IMG/VR virus record: IMGVR_UViG_3300019888_000003
Coordinates: 1 to 64,000 of that record
Direction: 5' to 3' (one strand)
Source: a virus
DNA: 64,000 nt
Below the pieces are notes generated by a model. The model did not search any database. It saw nothing but the letters and a program-made list of their open reading frames with translations, and was not told the origin of the DNA. Made by a program: the position numbers and the translations under genes. The number at the start of each line of letters is the position of its first letter. Position 1 is the first letter of the stretch. Of this stretch, positions 30,350 to 38,456 are shown one piece after another.

Positions 30350-30925
30350 GTGTTCACCTCCAGGCAGGAAGTTACCGCTCGTGAGGTCGGGTCGGCTCAT
30401 GCTCAGTTGGTTGCGCTTCTCGCGGCGCGTGATCAGTGGTACGACGGAACCATCGCCTCCGTCGACAATCGGATGTCTGCTCTCGCTCGCGCCTTGCCCC
30501 TGGTCAGGCGCGTTTCGATGCAGGATCACGAGATGCTGGCCGAGGCTGAGAAGCTTCGTGTCGAGCACTCCACGTTGATGGCGTTCAAGCGCGAAATGCT
30601 GAACCCGTCTCCACCTACCCGTAATTTTCCGCGTAAGTCTTCGGTCGGCAATCTCACGCCGTGGGGCCGTCGTTTCATCGCCACGGAGATGCGACAGTTC
30701 CTCGCCGACAACGTCGACGCGGTAGGTGATCCCGATGAGTTGGATACTCGCGCCCAGGATCACGCGGAGATCGCTACCATGCAGCTACCCGTCACCGAAG
30801 CACGGAGCGTGGTCGCGCACTTTCGCATGGCGGTGAACTGGAATGTGCGCAACACTTCGCGCCCGGTGCCCCGCCAGGCGGCGGTCGTGAATACCGACTT
30901 TCCGGACGATGCGCTGTTCGACTGA
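30350..30925 (+). CDS. hypothetical helical protein (191 aa)
   Basis: GTG 30350 follows AGAGGAGAGG; an upstream in-frame TTG-type start at 30326 is less well placed. The 191-residue protein is mostly helical, with a central linker rich in Pro (NPSPPTRNFP). It is close to the head module but shows no known domain. Confidence 0.75.
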   Translation: MFTSRQEVTAREVGSAHAQLVALLAARDQWYDGTIASVDNRMSALARALPLVRRVSMQDHEMLAEAEKLRVEHSTLMAFKREMLNPSPPTRNFPRKSSVGNLTPWGRRFIATEMRQFLADNVDAVGDPDELDTRAQDHAEIATMQLPVTEARSVVAHFRMAVNWNVRNTSRPVPRQAAVVNTDFPDDALFD

Positions 30926-30998
30926 GAAAATAAATCGAGGGAAGAGAAGAGGGTAGATTCGATTCCCTGGTACTCATTGAGGGATCGAGGTGGTCCCA

Positions 30999-31685
30999 GT
31001 GTCGTCTGGTAGCGGTGGGGAAACCGCAGACAGTCCTTCTGCTTGGACACCCGACTTGCTGTACCTGTATTTCATCGGACGCCTCAACGCGGTCGAGGAG
31101 ATTGCGCATACTCAGGTTGCGGCGTCCGAGAAGCTCACTGCGCACGAGTTGCTGGCGTTGTCCTCCAAGCTGGACGAACGGTATCAGACGCAAACCAAGG
31201 CCCTCGACGCGGCATTCGTGGCTCAGCAGTTGGCCATGACGACGGCGTTCACTGCTGCTGACAAAGCGGTAGCAGCCGCACTGGCTGCGCAGGAAAAGGC
31301 CGTCGACAAAGCGAATATCGCCAACGAAAAAAGATTTGAGAGCGTGAACGAATTCAGGGCTCAACTCAACGATATGGTGAATACGTTGATGCCACGCCAG
31401 GAGGCAGAGAGCCGATTCCTGGCCATTATCGAGAAATTGGAAATGGCGAACACGGCCATCAGCAACATGGTCCCTCGAACGGAGATGAATGCACGGCTGG
31501 GGGCACTGATCGAGAAACTGGACCTCGTGATCACTCGTTCGGGTGTCACGGAACGGGCGATGTCCTCTCGGCTCGACATGTCCCAGGGACAGAGCGCAGG
31601 AATGCGTGATTTCTGGGGCTGGATCGTTGGCGGTATCGGTGTGCTCGGTGGCATCGTTGCGCTGTACTTCACACTGAAGGGGTGA
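30999..31685 (+). CDS. coiled-coil protein with C-terminal membrane anchor
   Basis: A 228-residue protein: a short ordered N-terminus, a long coiled coil (residues about 30-195, with DKAVAAALAAQEKAVDKANI), and one C-terminal membrane helix (205-225). GTG 30999 is favoured over GTG 30990 by spacing to GAGG. This architecture is frequent in actinophages near structural or lysis genes. Its role, perhaps at the membrane during lysis or injection, is not known. Confidence 0.78.
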   Translation: MSSGSGGETADSPSAWTPDLLYLYFIGRLNAVEEIAHTQVAASEKLTAHELLALSSKLDERYQTQTKALDAAFVAQQLAMTTAFTAADKAVAAALAAQEKAVDKANIANEKRFESVNEFRAQLNDMVNTLMPRQEAESRFLAIIEKLEMANTAISNMVPRTEMNARLGALIEKLDLVITRSGVTERAMSSRLDMSQGQSAGMRDFWGWIVGGIGVLGGIVALYFTLKG

Positions 31686-31695
31686 GGTAATCGCG

Positions 31696-31866
31696 ATGCC
31701 GTTGTTCTTCGGGCGAAGTCGGCGTAGTGCCGATGCAGATGCCGAAATGCTACGAGATACCCGCGAGGCGCTCAGTGATCTTCGGGGGCTGTTGGACACT
31801 TTGAAGATCGAAGCCGCCGCAGAGCAATATCGCAACGACCCCGGCTCGAAGGAGTATTACCTGTGA
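31696..31866 (+). CDS. small charged protein (56 aa)
   Basis: A 56-residue protein from ATG 31696 to TGA 31864-31866, beginning MPLFFGRSRR and otherwise helical and acidic. It overlaps the GTG start of the next gene by four bases. The upstream gap is only ten bases and has GAGGTAA as a weak ribosome site. Unknown function. Confidence 0.6.
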   Translation: MPLFFGRSRRSADADAEMLRDTREALSDLRGLLDTLKIEAAAEQYRNDPGSKEYYL

Positions 31867-32273
31867 ACGCAAAAGATTCCATCGACAGACCTTCGTTGGT
31901 CGAGGCGGTCGACAGACTGGAAGGGGCGATCACCAAGCTGGCCACCCGCTCCGACGTGCAAGAGGAATCGCTTCGACGTAATCGCAACGTGCTTCGTGTC
32001 GCGATCGTCGGATTGGCCCTCGACCTGCTCTTGACGATTTTCGGTGGCTATCTGTTCAACGAGATCCGTGGCAACACGACCGATATCGAGACGGTGCAGA
32101 CACGAACGTCGGTGCAGGTGTTGTGTCCGTTGTATCAGGTGTTTCTCAATTCGATCAAGGCGAATCCACACCCACCTGGTCTGACGCCGGAGCAGCAGAA
32201 GGACCGCGACGATGCGACGATCACCATCCAGGAGGGGTACGACATCCTCCAGTGCACTACCATTCCGCACTAG
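31863..32273 (+). CDS. single-span membrane protein (136 aa)
   Basis: A 136-residue protein with a helical cytoplasmic N-terminus, one membrane segment (residues about 45-65) and an external domain containing two Cys (LCPLYQ and LQCTTIPH) that may form a disulfide. GTG start with GAAGGAG upstream. With the two previous proteins it forms a run of membrane-associated factors. Confidence 0.7.
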   Translation: MNAKDSIDRPSLVEAVDRLEGAITKLATRSDVQEESLRRNRNVLRVAIVGLALDLLLTIFGGYLFNEIRGNTTDIETVQTRTSVQVLCPLYQVFLNSIKANPHPPGLTPEQQKDRDDATITIQEGYDILQCTTIPH

Positions 32274-32294
32274 TTTCGACCTCGGCACGGAACG

Positions 32295-32304
32295 CAATAG
32301 ATAG
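32295..32304 (+). promoter_or_regulatory. CAATAGATAG motif
   Basis: Third copy of the CAATAGRTAG element, in the 75-base gap before the HNH gene at 32349. Confidence 0.35.
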
Positions 32305-32348
32305 GCGGATGTTCAGCCGGATCGTTCGACAGTGGAAGGCATAGCGAC

Positions 32349-32852
32349 ATGTCCTACGGAGTTGCGGGGAAGATGTCAGATTTATTTTATGCTGCTGTAC
32401 GTTCGGATGAGTTCCGGGAAGCGTGCCGTCAGCGAATGTTGGGCTCGGTGCAATCGGAAGCAACTTGCTCCAGGCGCTCGGTCGCGATGACGGGTGTGGG
32501 GGCTGGTACCCGTTCCGATAACCAGACGCCTGCGACTGGTTCATACGTCGTGCGCACGAGCGGCTATCGAATGCTCACGCAACAAGAAGGTCATCCGCTG
32601 GCCAGTAAGAGCGGTTGTGTGTATGAGCACCGCAAGGTTCTCTACGAGCGAATTGGGCCAGGCCCTCATCCATGTCACTGGTGTAGCAGGCTATTGGAGT
32701 GGGGCGGAGTCAAGGGAATCATTTCCGACCACTTGAACGACGACAAGCTGGACAACAGATCTGAGAATCTGGTACCTGCCTGTAACAGATGCAACGTGAG
32801 GCGCTCCCTCGGATTGCCAATCATCGTGATGGAGAGGGAAGTTCATGCCTGA
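32349..32852 (+). CDS. HNH endonuclease (rightward)
   Basis: A 167-residue HNH protein of a type common in actinophages. Residues about 75-160 contain EGHPLASKSGCVYEHRKVLY, PCHWC, the HNH core ISDHLNDDKLDNRSENLVPACNRCN in two parts, and zinc Cys pairs (CHWC and CNRC). The first 60 residues look unstructured, and the true start may be ATG 32373. Its stop lies eight bases inside the next gene. Unlike the antisense copies it runs with the head genes, so it may be a homing nuclease or serve packaging. Confidence 0.82.
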   Translation: MSYGVAGKMSDLFYAAVRSDEFREACRQRMLGSVQSEATCSRRSVAMTGVGAGTRSDNQTPATGSYVVRTSGYRMLTQQEGHPLASKSGCVYEHRKVLYERIGPGPHPCHWCSRLLEWGGVKGIISDHLNDDKLDNRSENLVPACNRCNVRRSLGLPIIVMEREVHA

Positions 32853-34293
32853 TTACGGAATTTTCGAGGCAGCCAGCTCGGACGGTTTGGAGCAGCACAA
32901 CAGTCGTCGGCAGGCGGAACGCGCCCTGGACGAGGCCGTCTTCGCGGCGCGGGAGCAGTTCGGATCGTTTTTGGGTGCGGCGACGAACAAGCAGGATTTC
33001 GAGGACCGACTGGCGCTGGTCAAGCCGGAGTTGATGAGTACGGTCGAGGCGCACCTCCTGCCGGTGACCGGAGTGATGCGGCGCGTGTCGCGGGCGCTGA
33101 GGCCGGATTTTCGTAGCAAGCAGGCTGCTGATTATGACGAAGACTGGGACACTTCGAGTCCTGATTCTCGTGAACCCGATGACGAGGTAGAAGATCCGCG
33201 CGGCGATGACTACATGCCGAACTATCAGCGTGATGGGTCTCGCCGCAAGCAGGCCGACGACCGGGGCACCGATTCCGACACCGGAGCAATTCCTGCACCC
33301 GACGATATGAGTGCCGATCCCGCAGCGGGCGGCGGAGACCCCACGCCTGGTGCAGACGATGGTTCTGCTGATGTGCAGCAGTCAGTGGCGCGCCACAGGG
33401 AATCTGGTGCCGTGGACGACGCTCCCGAGTTGATTCCGAAGGGCGACTTCGATTCGTACCTCGACGACGTATCCGATCCCGATGTCGAGAAGATCAAGAC
33501 TCGCAACTTCGAGCCTGCCGATGTGCCACCACTCAAGGCTGGTAGGGAGAAGACCGCTGTCGACGCCGAGGGCTTGGATGACGCCACGCTGCTGCGGATG
33601 TGGCAGGCCATGCAGGACCTGTTCGGCACCGGAGCCATTCCCGACAGCTCGGTGGGCGATGCAGCAGCAGTGGGCGCGGAGATGACTAGGCGTGGTCTTG
33701 CGTCGAAGAAGTCCGAGTCTCGCCGCAAGCAGGCCGGTGACGATGATGTCTTTATCACACCGGAGAGTGTCGTCGAGGACTTCAAGGGTTGGCTCGAAGG
33801 GCGATCAGCAGATTACGATACGTACGACGAGTGGATGGACACCTATGAATACGCCGATCAGGTAGGCGAATCCGAGGATCGTGCCATTGTCGATTACATC
33901 GACCGCACTGCATCGCGCAAGACGGCTGGCTTCCAGGAATGGTGCGAAGAGAACGATGTCGATCCAGAGGCCTCGGGCTCTTACGACCAGTACGCAATTT
34001 CACAGCAGAAATCTTCCAACAAGAAAATCGCTTCTGGCTTCTCTCCCGAGGAGTTGGATGAGATGAAGGGCTGGGCGTACAGCTTCGGGTTCGTCTCGGA
34101 CTCGATGATCGACAATCTTTCAGCCGAGGACACCATCGCCATCATCAAGCGTGATTACCCCGGTGGATTGATTGCATGGCAACAGGATGCGAGCACATCC
34201 GATGCCGATCTTCCATCGGAGCCGAATGCTGAGCCGAACGACTTGGGTGCTGATTCAGGAGTCCCTGCGGGGGTTCCTTCTGGGGCATTCTGA
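32845..34293 (+). CDS. virion-associated protein with SRRKQA repeats (482 aa)
   Basis: A 482-residue acidic protein upstream of the portal gene. Residues 1-95 are a helical domain, the centre is low-complexity Asp/Pro/Gly, and two folded parts follow. It carries the basic motif SRRKQA(D/G) twice (DNA at 33238-33255 and 33718-33735 is identical), a further RKQAA and ASRKTAG. The same motif recurs in the proteins at 34293, 38457 and 40719. A head-assembly or internal-virion role is inferred from position. A protease cleavage site or docking motif would explain the repeats. Confidence 0.7.
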   Translation: MPDYGIFEAASSDGLEQHNSRRQAERALDEAVFAAREQFGSFLGAATNKQDFEDRLALVKPELMSTVEAHLLPVTGVMRRVSRALRPDFRSKQAADYDEDWDTSSPDSREPDDEVEDPRGDDYMPNYQRDGSRRKQADDRGTDSDTGAIPAPDDMSADPAAGGGDPTPGADDGSADVQQSVARHRESGAVDDAPELIPKGDFDSYLDDVSDPDVEKIKTRNFEPADVPPLKAGREKTAVDAEGLDDATLLRMWQAMQDLFGTGAIPDSSVGDAAAVGAEMTRRGLASKKSESRRKQAGDDDVFITPESVVEDFKGWLEGRSADYDTYDEWMDTYEYADQVGESEDRAIVDYIDRTASRKTAGFQEWCEENDVDPEASGSYDQYAISQQKSSNKKIASGFSPEELDEMKGWAYSFGFVSDSMIDNLSAEDTIAIIKRDYPGGLIAWQQDASTSDADLPSEPNAEPNDLGADSGVPAGVPSGAF

Positions 34294-34997
34294 TGTCTCT
34301 GCATTGGAACACCGATATCGTCCGGCACTCCCTGTTACGGTCGGCGAATCTTCCTGGCGGTATCGAGCGACTGGGAATTTCCTACGAAGGTCGTGAATTG
34401 GCGAAGTTGGTCAGTCGATTCAAAGTCTGGTGCGGGCGAAACGGCATCGACTTCACCACAGTGCGTGAAGACCGGGACGAGACAGTCGTGTATCGCTATT
34501 TTGCAGACGCTGATCTCGATGTGCAGGACGAGCGCGCGATGGAGGAGTGGATCAACGATCCTGAGTACCCCATCACGAGTATGCGCAAGGGTGCGCCCTT
34601 CGCGGATTACGCTGACTTCGATGCGTGCGTCGCTGCCAACCAGGACAAAGATTCGCCCGAGGCATATTGCGGGACCATCCAGCGGAATGTTGAGGGTGCC
34701 GGTATCTCCTCTCGCAAGCGCACCGCCTCGATGTGGGATGAGATGGACGCTTCAGCTCCGCGTCATGTCGTAGCGGGCTGGGATTGGGACGAACGGCTCT
34801 CGGGTTACGTGACCGATGCCACCTCTGCTCACTTTGCGTGTCTCTGCGGGGCTAATGTCGAAGCGCCTGGCTATAACACCTGCGTCTGTGGGAAGGTGTG
34901 GAATAGCTATCCCATTCAAGCCAACGGCACGACGAAGGTCATTTGCCGGGAGATTCCCGTTCGCGACCTCTTGCTCGCCTCTAGGAGTTCGCCATGA
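34293..34997 (+). CDS. zinc-ribbon-like head-region protein (234 aa)
   Basis: A 234-residue protein starting on a TGATG junction with the previous gene. The N-terminal half is alpha/beta, the middle holds SSRKRTAS, a relative of the RKTA motif, and the C-terminal part has CLCG and CVCGKVW, a probable zinc ribbon. Function not recognised. Position suggests head assembly. Confidence 0.7.
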   Translation: MSLHWNTDIVRHSLLRSANLPGGIERLGISYEGRELAKLVSRFKVWCGRNGIDFTTVREDRDETVVYRYFADADLDVQDERAMEEWINDPEYPITSMRKGAPFADYADFDACVAANQDKDSPEAYCGTIQRNVEGAGISSRKRTASMWDEMDASAPRHVVAGWDWDERLSGYVTDATSAHFACLCGANVEAPGYNTCVCGKVWNSYPIQANGTTKVICREIPVRDLLLASRSSP

Positions 34998-35098
34998 TCT
35001 ACGGAATCCCCTTCTCGGATATTATTTCTGGTGGGAAGGCAGTGCTCACCTTGCTCGACATCGCCTATCGGGTTGCTCATTCCTTCGGCATAGTCTGA
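34994..35098 (+). CDS. 34-aa hydrophobic microprotein
   Basis: A short frame from ATG 34994, overlapping the previous stop (ATGA), to TGA 35096-35098. It encodes 34 residues with a hydrophobic amphipathic centre (GKAVLTLLDIAYRVAHSF). Its stop overlaps the TAGTCT element of the next gene. It may be a real peptide or only a coupling device. Confidence 0.4.
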   Translation: MIYGIPFSDIISGGKAVLTLLDIAYRVAHSFGIV

Positions 35099-35103
35099 AC
35101 GCT
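35091..35103 (+). promoter_or_regulatory. TAGTCT element before ATG 35104
   Basis: TAGTCT lies seven bases before ATG 35104, which has no ribosome site. The same hexamer lies six bases before ATG 23900 and ATG 49192. It fits a -10 element of a leaderless promoter. Confidence 0.4.
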
Positions 35104-35454
35104 ATGAGCGAGGTGTGCTGGTGTGGCCACAGACGTGCGGTGATGTATCAGGACTCGATCACTCAGCGCGGTTACTGCACCGTCTGCGCGGCTTCGGAGA
35201 TCACGTCCACCCAGAACGTTCACCTGCAATTTCTCAGTGACCTCATGCAATACGAGGTCGGTGAGCGCGTCGAGTGCTGGACGATGGGTGAGTTCTACGA
35301 GGGCTTCGGTGAGGTAAAAGAAATCTCGACCGAACTGAGGGACGGCGGGACGCCGGTACATCCCGCCTATCTCGTTCAGATAGACGACCGAGAGGGACCG
35401 TTGTGGTTCACTCCTATCTGTCTCAAGAGAGCGAGGAGTGAGGTCAATGGCTGA
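35104..35454 (+). CDS. zinc-binding small protein (116 aa)
   Basis: A 116-residue protein opening MSEVCWCGHRRAV, with a second Cys pair (YCTVCAAS), a likely zinc finger in the first 30 residues. The rest is beta-rich. It has no ribosome site and is probably leaderless. The last bases overlap the next gene. Not recognised beyond the zinc motif. Confidence 0.68.
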   Translation: MSEVCWCGHRRAVMYQDSITQRGYCTVCAASEITSTQNVHLQFLSDLMQYEVGERVECWTMGEFYEGFGEVKEISTELRDGGTPVHPAYLVQIDDREGPLWFTPICLKRARSEVNG

Positions 35455-35881
35455 GACCGTGCGCCAGATTGCCCCCTATCCCTATCCCTTGGCCGATCTC
35501 ATCGCACAACTGACCTACAAGCGGAACTGGACCTTCGCGCTGGATGACATGGACCGTGGACAGGGCAGCAGAGGTTTGACACTCAATGTGCTGATCTACA
35601 CTCCTGACAGCTATCACCCAGATCAGACACGTGGGGTACGGCACTTCTTCATCGTCCCGGCAGCCGCGTACGACATTCGCTCTTGGCGTCGGTGGTTGTT
35701 CGATCGCATCTTGGACATCGAGACGCACGAGGCGATGGAGTTCTTCAAGCTGGACGGTGTGCGCGCTTATGCGCCTTCACACGGTCCGGGAAATGATCCC
35801 TACTTGATTCGAGAAGTGGGCACCGACGAGGACGTGCGAACGTCGTTCCGTGGCGAGCTGAAGGATGAGACGGTTGGCTGA
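35447..35881 (+). CDS. conserved actinophage protein (144 aa)
   Basis: A 144-residue member of a family frequent in actinophages, recognised by DRGQGSRGLTL, WRRWLF, HEAMEFF, YAPSHGPGNDPY and VGTDEDVRTSFRGE. No enzymatic function is known to me. ATG 35447 follows GAGGAGTGAGG. The gene overlaps the portal gene start by 17 bases. Confidence 0.78.
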   Translation: MAETVRQIAPYPYPLADLIAQLTYKRNWTFALDDMDRGQGSRGLTLNVLIYTPDSYHPDQTRGVRHFFIVPAAAYDIRSWRRWLFDRILDIETHEAMEFFKLDGVRAYAPSHGPGNDPYLIREVGTDEDVRTSFRGELKDETVG

Positions 35882-38375
35882 CATCCAGATCACCGACAAG
35901 CGCGGACACCGTGGAGACGTCAGTCTGTCAAAGACCGTCGCGAACCTGCGGGCACGTGGGTTCTCTCTTCCCAATTCCCCGCCGATGGCGCGTCAGGCCG
36001 CCTCCGATGTAAAGACGGCGGTGGCCAATCGCACGCTGACGGATTCCATGCGTCACACCGGCTCCAATGTGCAGATGGCGTTGCCCAAGGTGCGCGAGCC
36101 GATGTCCAGCTTCAAGGACAAGGGCATCCCCTTCGATACGACCAAACCCAAGGAGTTGCGCGAAATTCGCAAGTGGGCGCGGCTGTTCTATTCGACTCAC
36201 GACCTCATTCCACTGATGATCGACATCTACTCCAAGTTTCCTCTGGTCGGCATGGAGTTCACCAGCAAGGACCCCAAGATCAAAGAGTTCTACGAGTCGA
36301 TGTACTTGGACAACTTGGATTACGACACGTTCCTTCAGGATGTGGGGCGTGAGTATTTTATCTCCGGCGAGGTCAACACGTTGGGGCACTTCGACGAGAC
36401 GCTGGGTATCTGGAGCGCCGAGGAGGTGCTCAATCCCGACACCATCTCCGTCAGCAAGTCGATGTTCGTGCAGCGCGAGCGGGTGCAGTTGCTCGTCAAG
36501 GATCTGGTCGAGGTATTGCGCTCCGGGACGGAGACGGGAGGGGAGGACGGGCCCACGCGCTCCGAGCAACTGGAAAAGCGTTGGGAATACGAACAATTGG
36601 TGCAGAACTACCCCGAGATTCTTCAGGCGGCAGCCAACGACGACGGGTTGGACATCGCGGACGCGCTCATCAGCCGCATCGTCAACAAGGTGCAGCCCTG
36701 GGATTTGCGGGGCACGCCACATCTGTTGCGCAGCTTTCGCACGCTGCTCATGGAGGAGTCCCTCAATGCGGCACAGGACGCAGTAGCCGATCGGCTTTAC
36801 AGCCCGTTCATCCTCGCCACCTTGGGCATCGCCAACCTGGGCGACAACGAACCCTGGATTCCTGATCAGGGTGACTTGGATGCGTGCCGTGACGACATGC
36901 AGAATGCTCTCGCCGCCGATTTTCGGCTGATGGTGCACAACTTCGGCCTGGACATCAAATCGGTTTTCGGACGAGAAGCCGTGCCGCGCTTCGACTCCGA
37001 CTACAGCCGTGTGGACAAGAAGCTCATGCAGGCGTGGGGTATCGGTGAAGCGCTCATCTCTGGTGGCACTGGCAACACCTACGCCAGCTCCGCGCTCAAC
37101 CGTGAGTTCGTCACGCAGATCATGGTCACCTTCCAAAAGGCGATCAAGCGTCACATGCGCAAGCGCAGCGAGGTGATCGCGGAGGCACAGGGTCACTACG
37201 ACTACGAGATGAGCGGCAGTATTCGTAAGCCCATCTTCCGCGAGATCGTGGAGACCGATCCAGAGACCGGCGAGGAGTACACCCGCAAGGTACCCAAGCT
37301 GTTGATTCCCGAGGTCAAGTTCCAGTCGCTCAACCTGCGCGACGAGGCGCAGGAGCGCAGCTTCCTCCAGGCGCTCAGGAGCCAGGGCGTGCCGATTTCA
37401 GACATGAGCCTGGCAGTGAACATTCCCATCGAGTTCGAGGACGAGCTGGAAAAGCAATCCGAGGAGAAGGTCAAGAAGCTCATCGCCGAGGCTCAGGCCA
37501 TGCAGGCAGCCTTTCATGCGTGCTCAGCGCAGGGACTTCCGATTCCGCCTGATATCGCCCGCTACTACGCAGCGGGCGCGCAACTCACCAAGGAAGTGGC
37601 CGACGCTGGGATCGAGAAGGACAAGGGCGACGTGCTCAAGGACACCGGCACCATTCCCGGTGAAGAGCCTGCCACCAATATCGTGGCTCCCGGAGTGCCC
37701 GGTGTACCAGGTTCTCCTTCCGGTGGTGGGGCCCCGAGCGGCAACGGCTTCGGTGGTGGGCCTCCCGGCGGTCCCGCTGATAACGGCACCCCCGATTCCA
37801 AGGGCATGGACTCCAAGGGTGGCGATCTCGGCGTCGACCTCGACAACGGTATCGCCAACGATCAACTCGACAACTCCAAGCCCGATGTACCCGGCGCGCC
37901 GCCGATCAACGTTCCAGTGGATGGTGAGGGGAGCAACGACGATAACGTCCTGCCCTTCAAACCCAAACTGCCGCAGCGTAATCGCACCCGTCCGGAGGAG
38001 AGCGACGAGATGCGCAAGCACTCGCCTCGCAAGGGGAGCTTCGGTCAGGGACCCTCCTCCTATGGGTCTTCGGAGCGAGTGTCCGAACGCGAAATCGAAT
38101 CGGCGCTCAAGCGACTGTCTTCTCCTGTGCAGACCGTGCGGGACCTGGTGGAGAACGACGAATTCTTCGTTTCGCTCAATCGGCAGTCCTACACCGATCA
38201 GATCCGTGCCGACATCGACAGCATCTATCCCAACTTGGAAATCAGAGGTGACGGGTCGGCGGTGCTGACCATGACGAAGCGGGCTGCGAGCGATGGGACG
38301 GACGAGTCGTTCACGGTGCTGTGCGAGATGATTGAGCAGCACGAGGAGGTCTACGGTTTCCGTCCCGAGTGGTAA
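35865..38375 (+). CDS. portal protein
   Basis: An 836-residue protein with the layout of a siphophage portal. It has a helical N-terminus, KGIPFDTTKPKELREIRKWARLFY, a clip region with PLMIDIYSKFPLVGMEF, a stem with GEVNTLGHFDETLG, and a long helical wing and crown. The last 240 residues are Pro/Gly-rich and acidic, then a small folded domain. The portal ring is the DNA gateway and nucleates head assembly. It is followed by capsid protease and capsid genes, as expected. Confidence 0.85.
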   Translation: MRRLADIQITDKRGHRGDVSLSKTVANLRARGFSLPNSPPMARQAASDVKTAVANRTLTDSMRHTGSNVQMALPKVREPMSSFKDKGIPFDTTKPKELREIRKWARLFYSTHDLIPLMIDIYSKFPLVGMEFTSKDPKIKEFYESMYLDNLDYDTFLQDVGREYFISGEVNTLGHFDETLGIWSAEEVLNPDTISVSKSMFVQRERVQLLVKDLVEVLRSGTETGGEDGPTRSEQLEKRWEYEQLVQNYPEILQAAANDDGLDIADALISRIVNKVQPWDLRGTPHLLRSFRTLLMEESLNAAQDAVADRLYSPFILATLGIANLGDNEPWIPDQGDLDACRDDMQNALAADFRLMVHNFGLDIKSVFGREAVPRFDSDYSRVDKKLMQAWGIGEALISGGTGNTYASSALNREFVTQIMVTFQKAIKRHMRKRSEVIAEAQGHYDYEMSGSIRKPIFREIVETDPETGEEYTRKVPKLLIPEVKFQSLNLRDEAQERSFLQALRSQGVPISDMSLAVNIPIEFEDELEKQSEEKVKKLIAEAQAMQAAFHACSAQGLPIPPDIARYYAAGAQLTKEVADAGIEKDKGDVLKDTGTIPGEEPATNIVAPGVPGVPGSPSGGGAPSGNGFGGGPPGGPADNGTPDSKGMDSKGGDLGVDLDNGIANDQLDNSKPDVPGAPPINVPVDGEGSNDDNVLPFKPKLPQRNRTRPEESDEMRKHSPRKGSFGQGPSSYGSSERVSEREIESALKRLSSPVQTVRDLVENDEFFVSLNRQSYTDQIRADIDSIYPNLEIRGDGSAVLTMTKRAASDGTDESFTVLCEMIEQHEEVYGFRPEW

Positions 38376-38416
38376 GCGATTGTGCGGGAGTGCTGTATTC
38401 GACCACTGGGAGAGGA

Positions 38417-38430
38417 CATAACAAGTAGAT
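38417..38430 (+). promoter_or_regulatory. CATAACAAGTAGAT late motif
   Basis: First of three matches to CATAAnAnGTAGAT, 27 bases before ATG 38457. The other copies precede the tail spike (45914) and a minor-tail group (57395). Candidate late promoter -10 region. Confidence 0.45.
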
Positions 38431-38456
38431 GCCGATGATGATTCGAGGAGAACCAC

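Noticed and set aside
35928-37196. 422-codon minus-strand frame opposite the portal gene
   Set aside because: Arg/His/Leu-rich composition typical of antisense reading, no ribosome site, and it conflicts with the portal gene.
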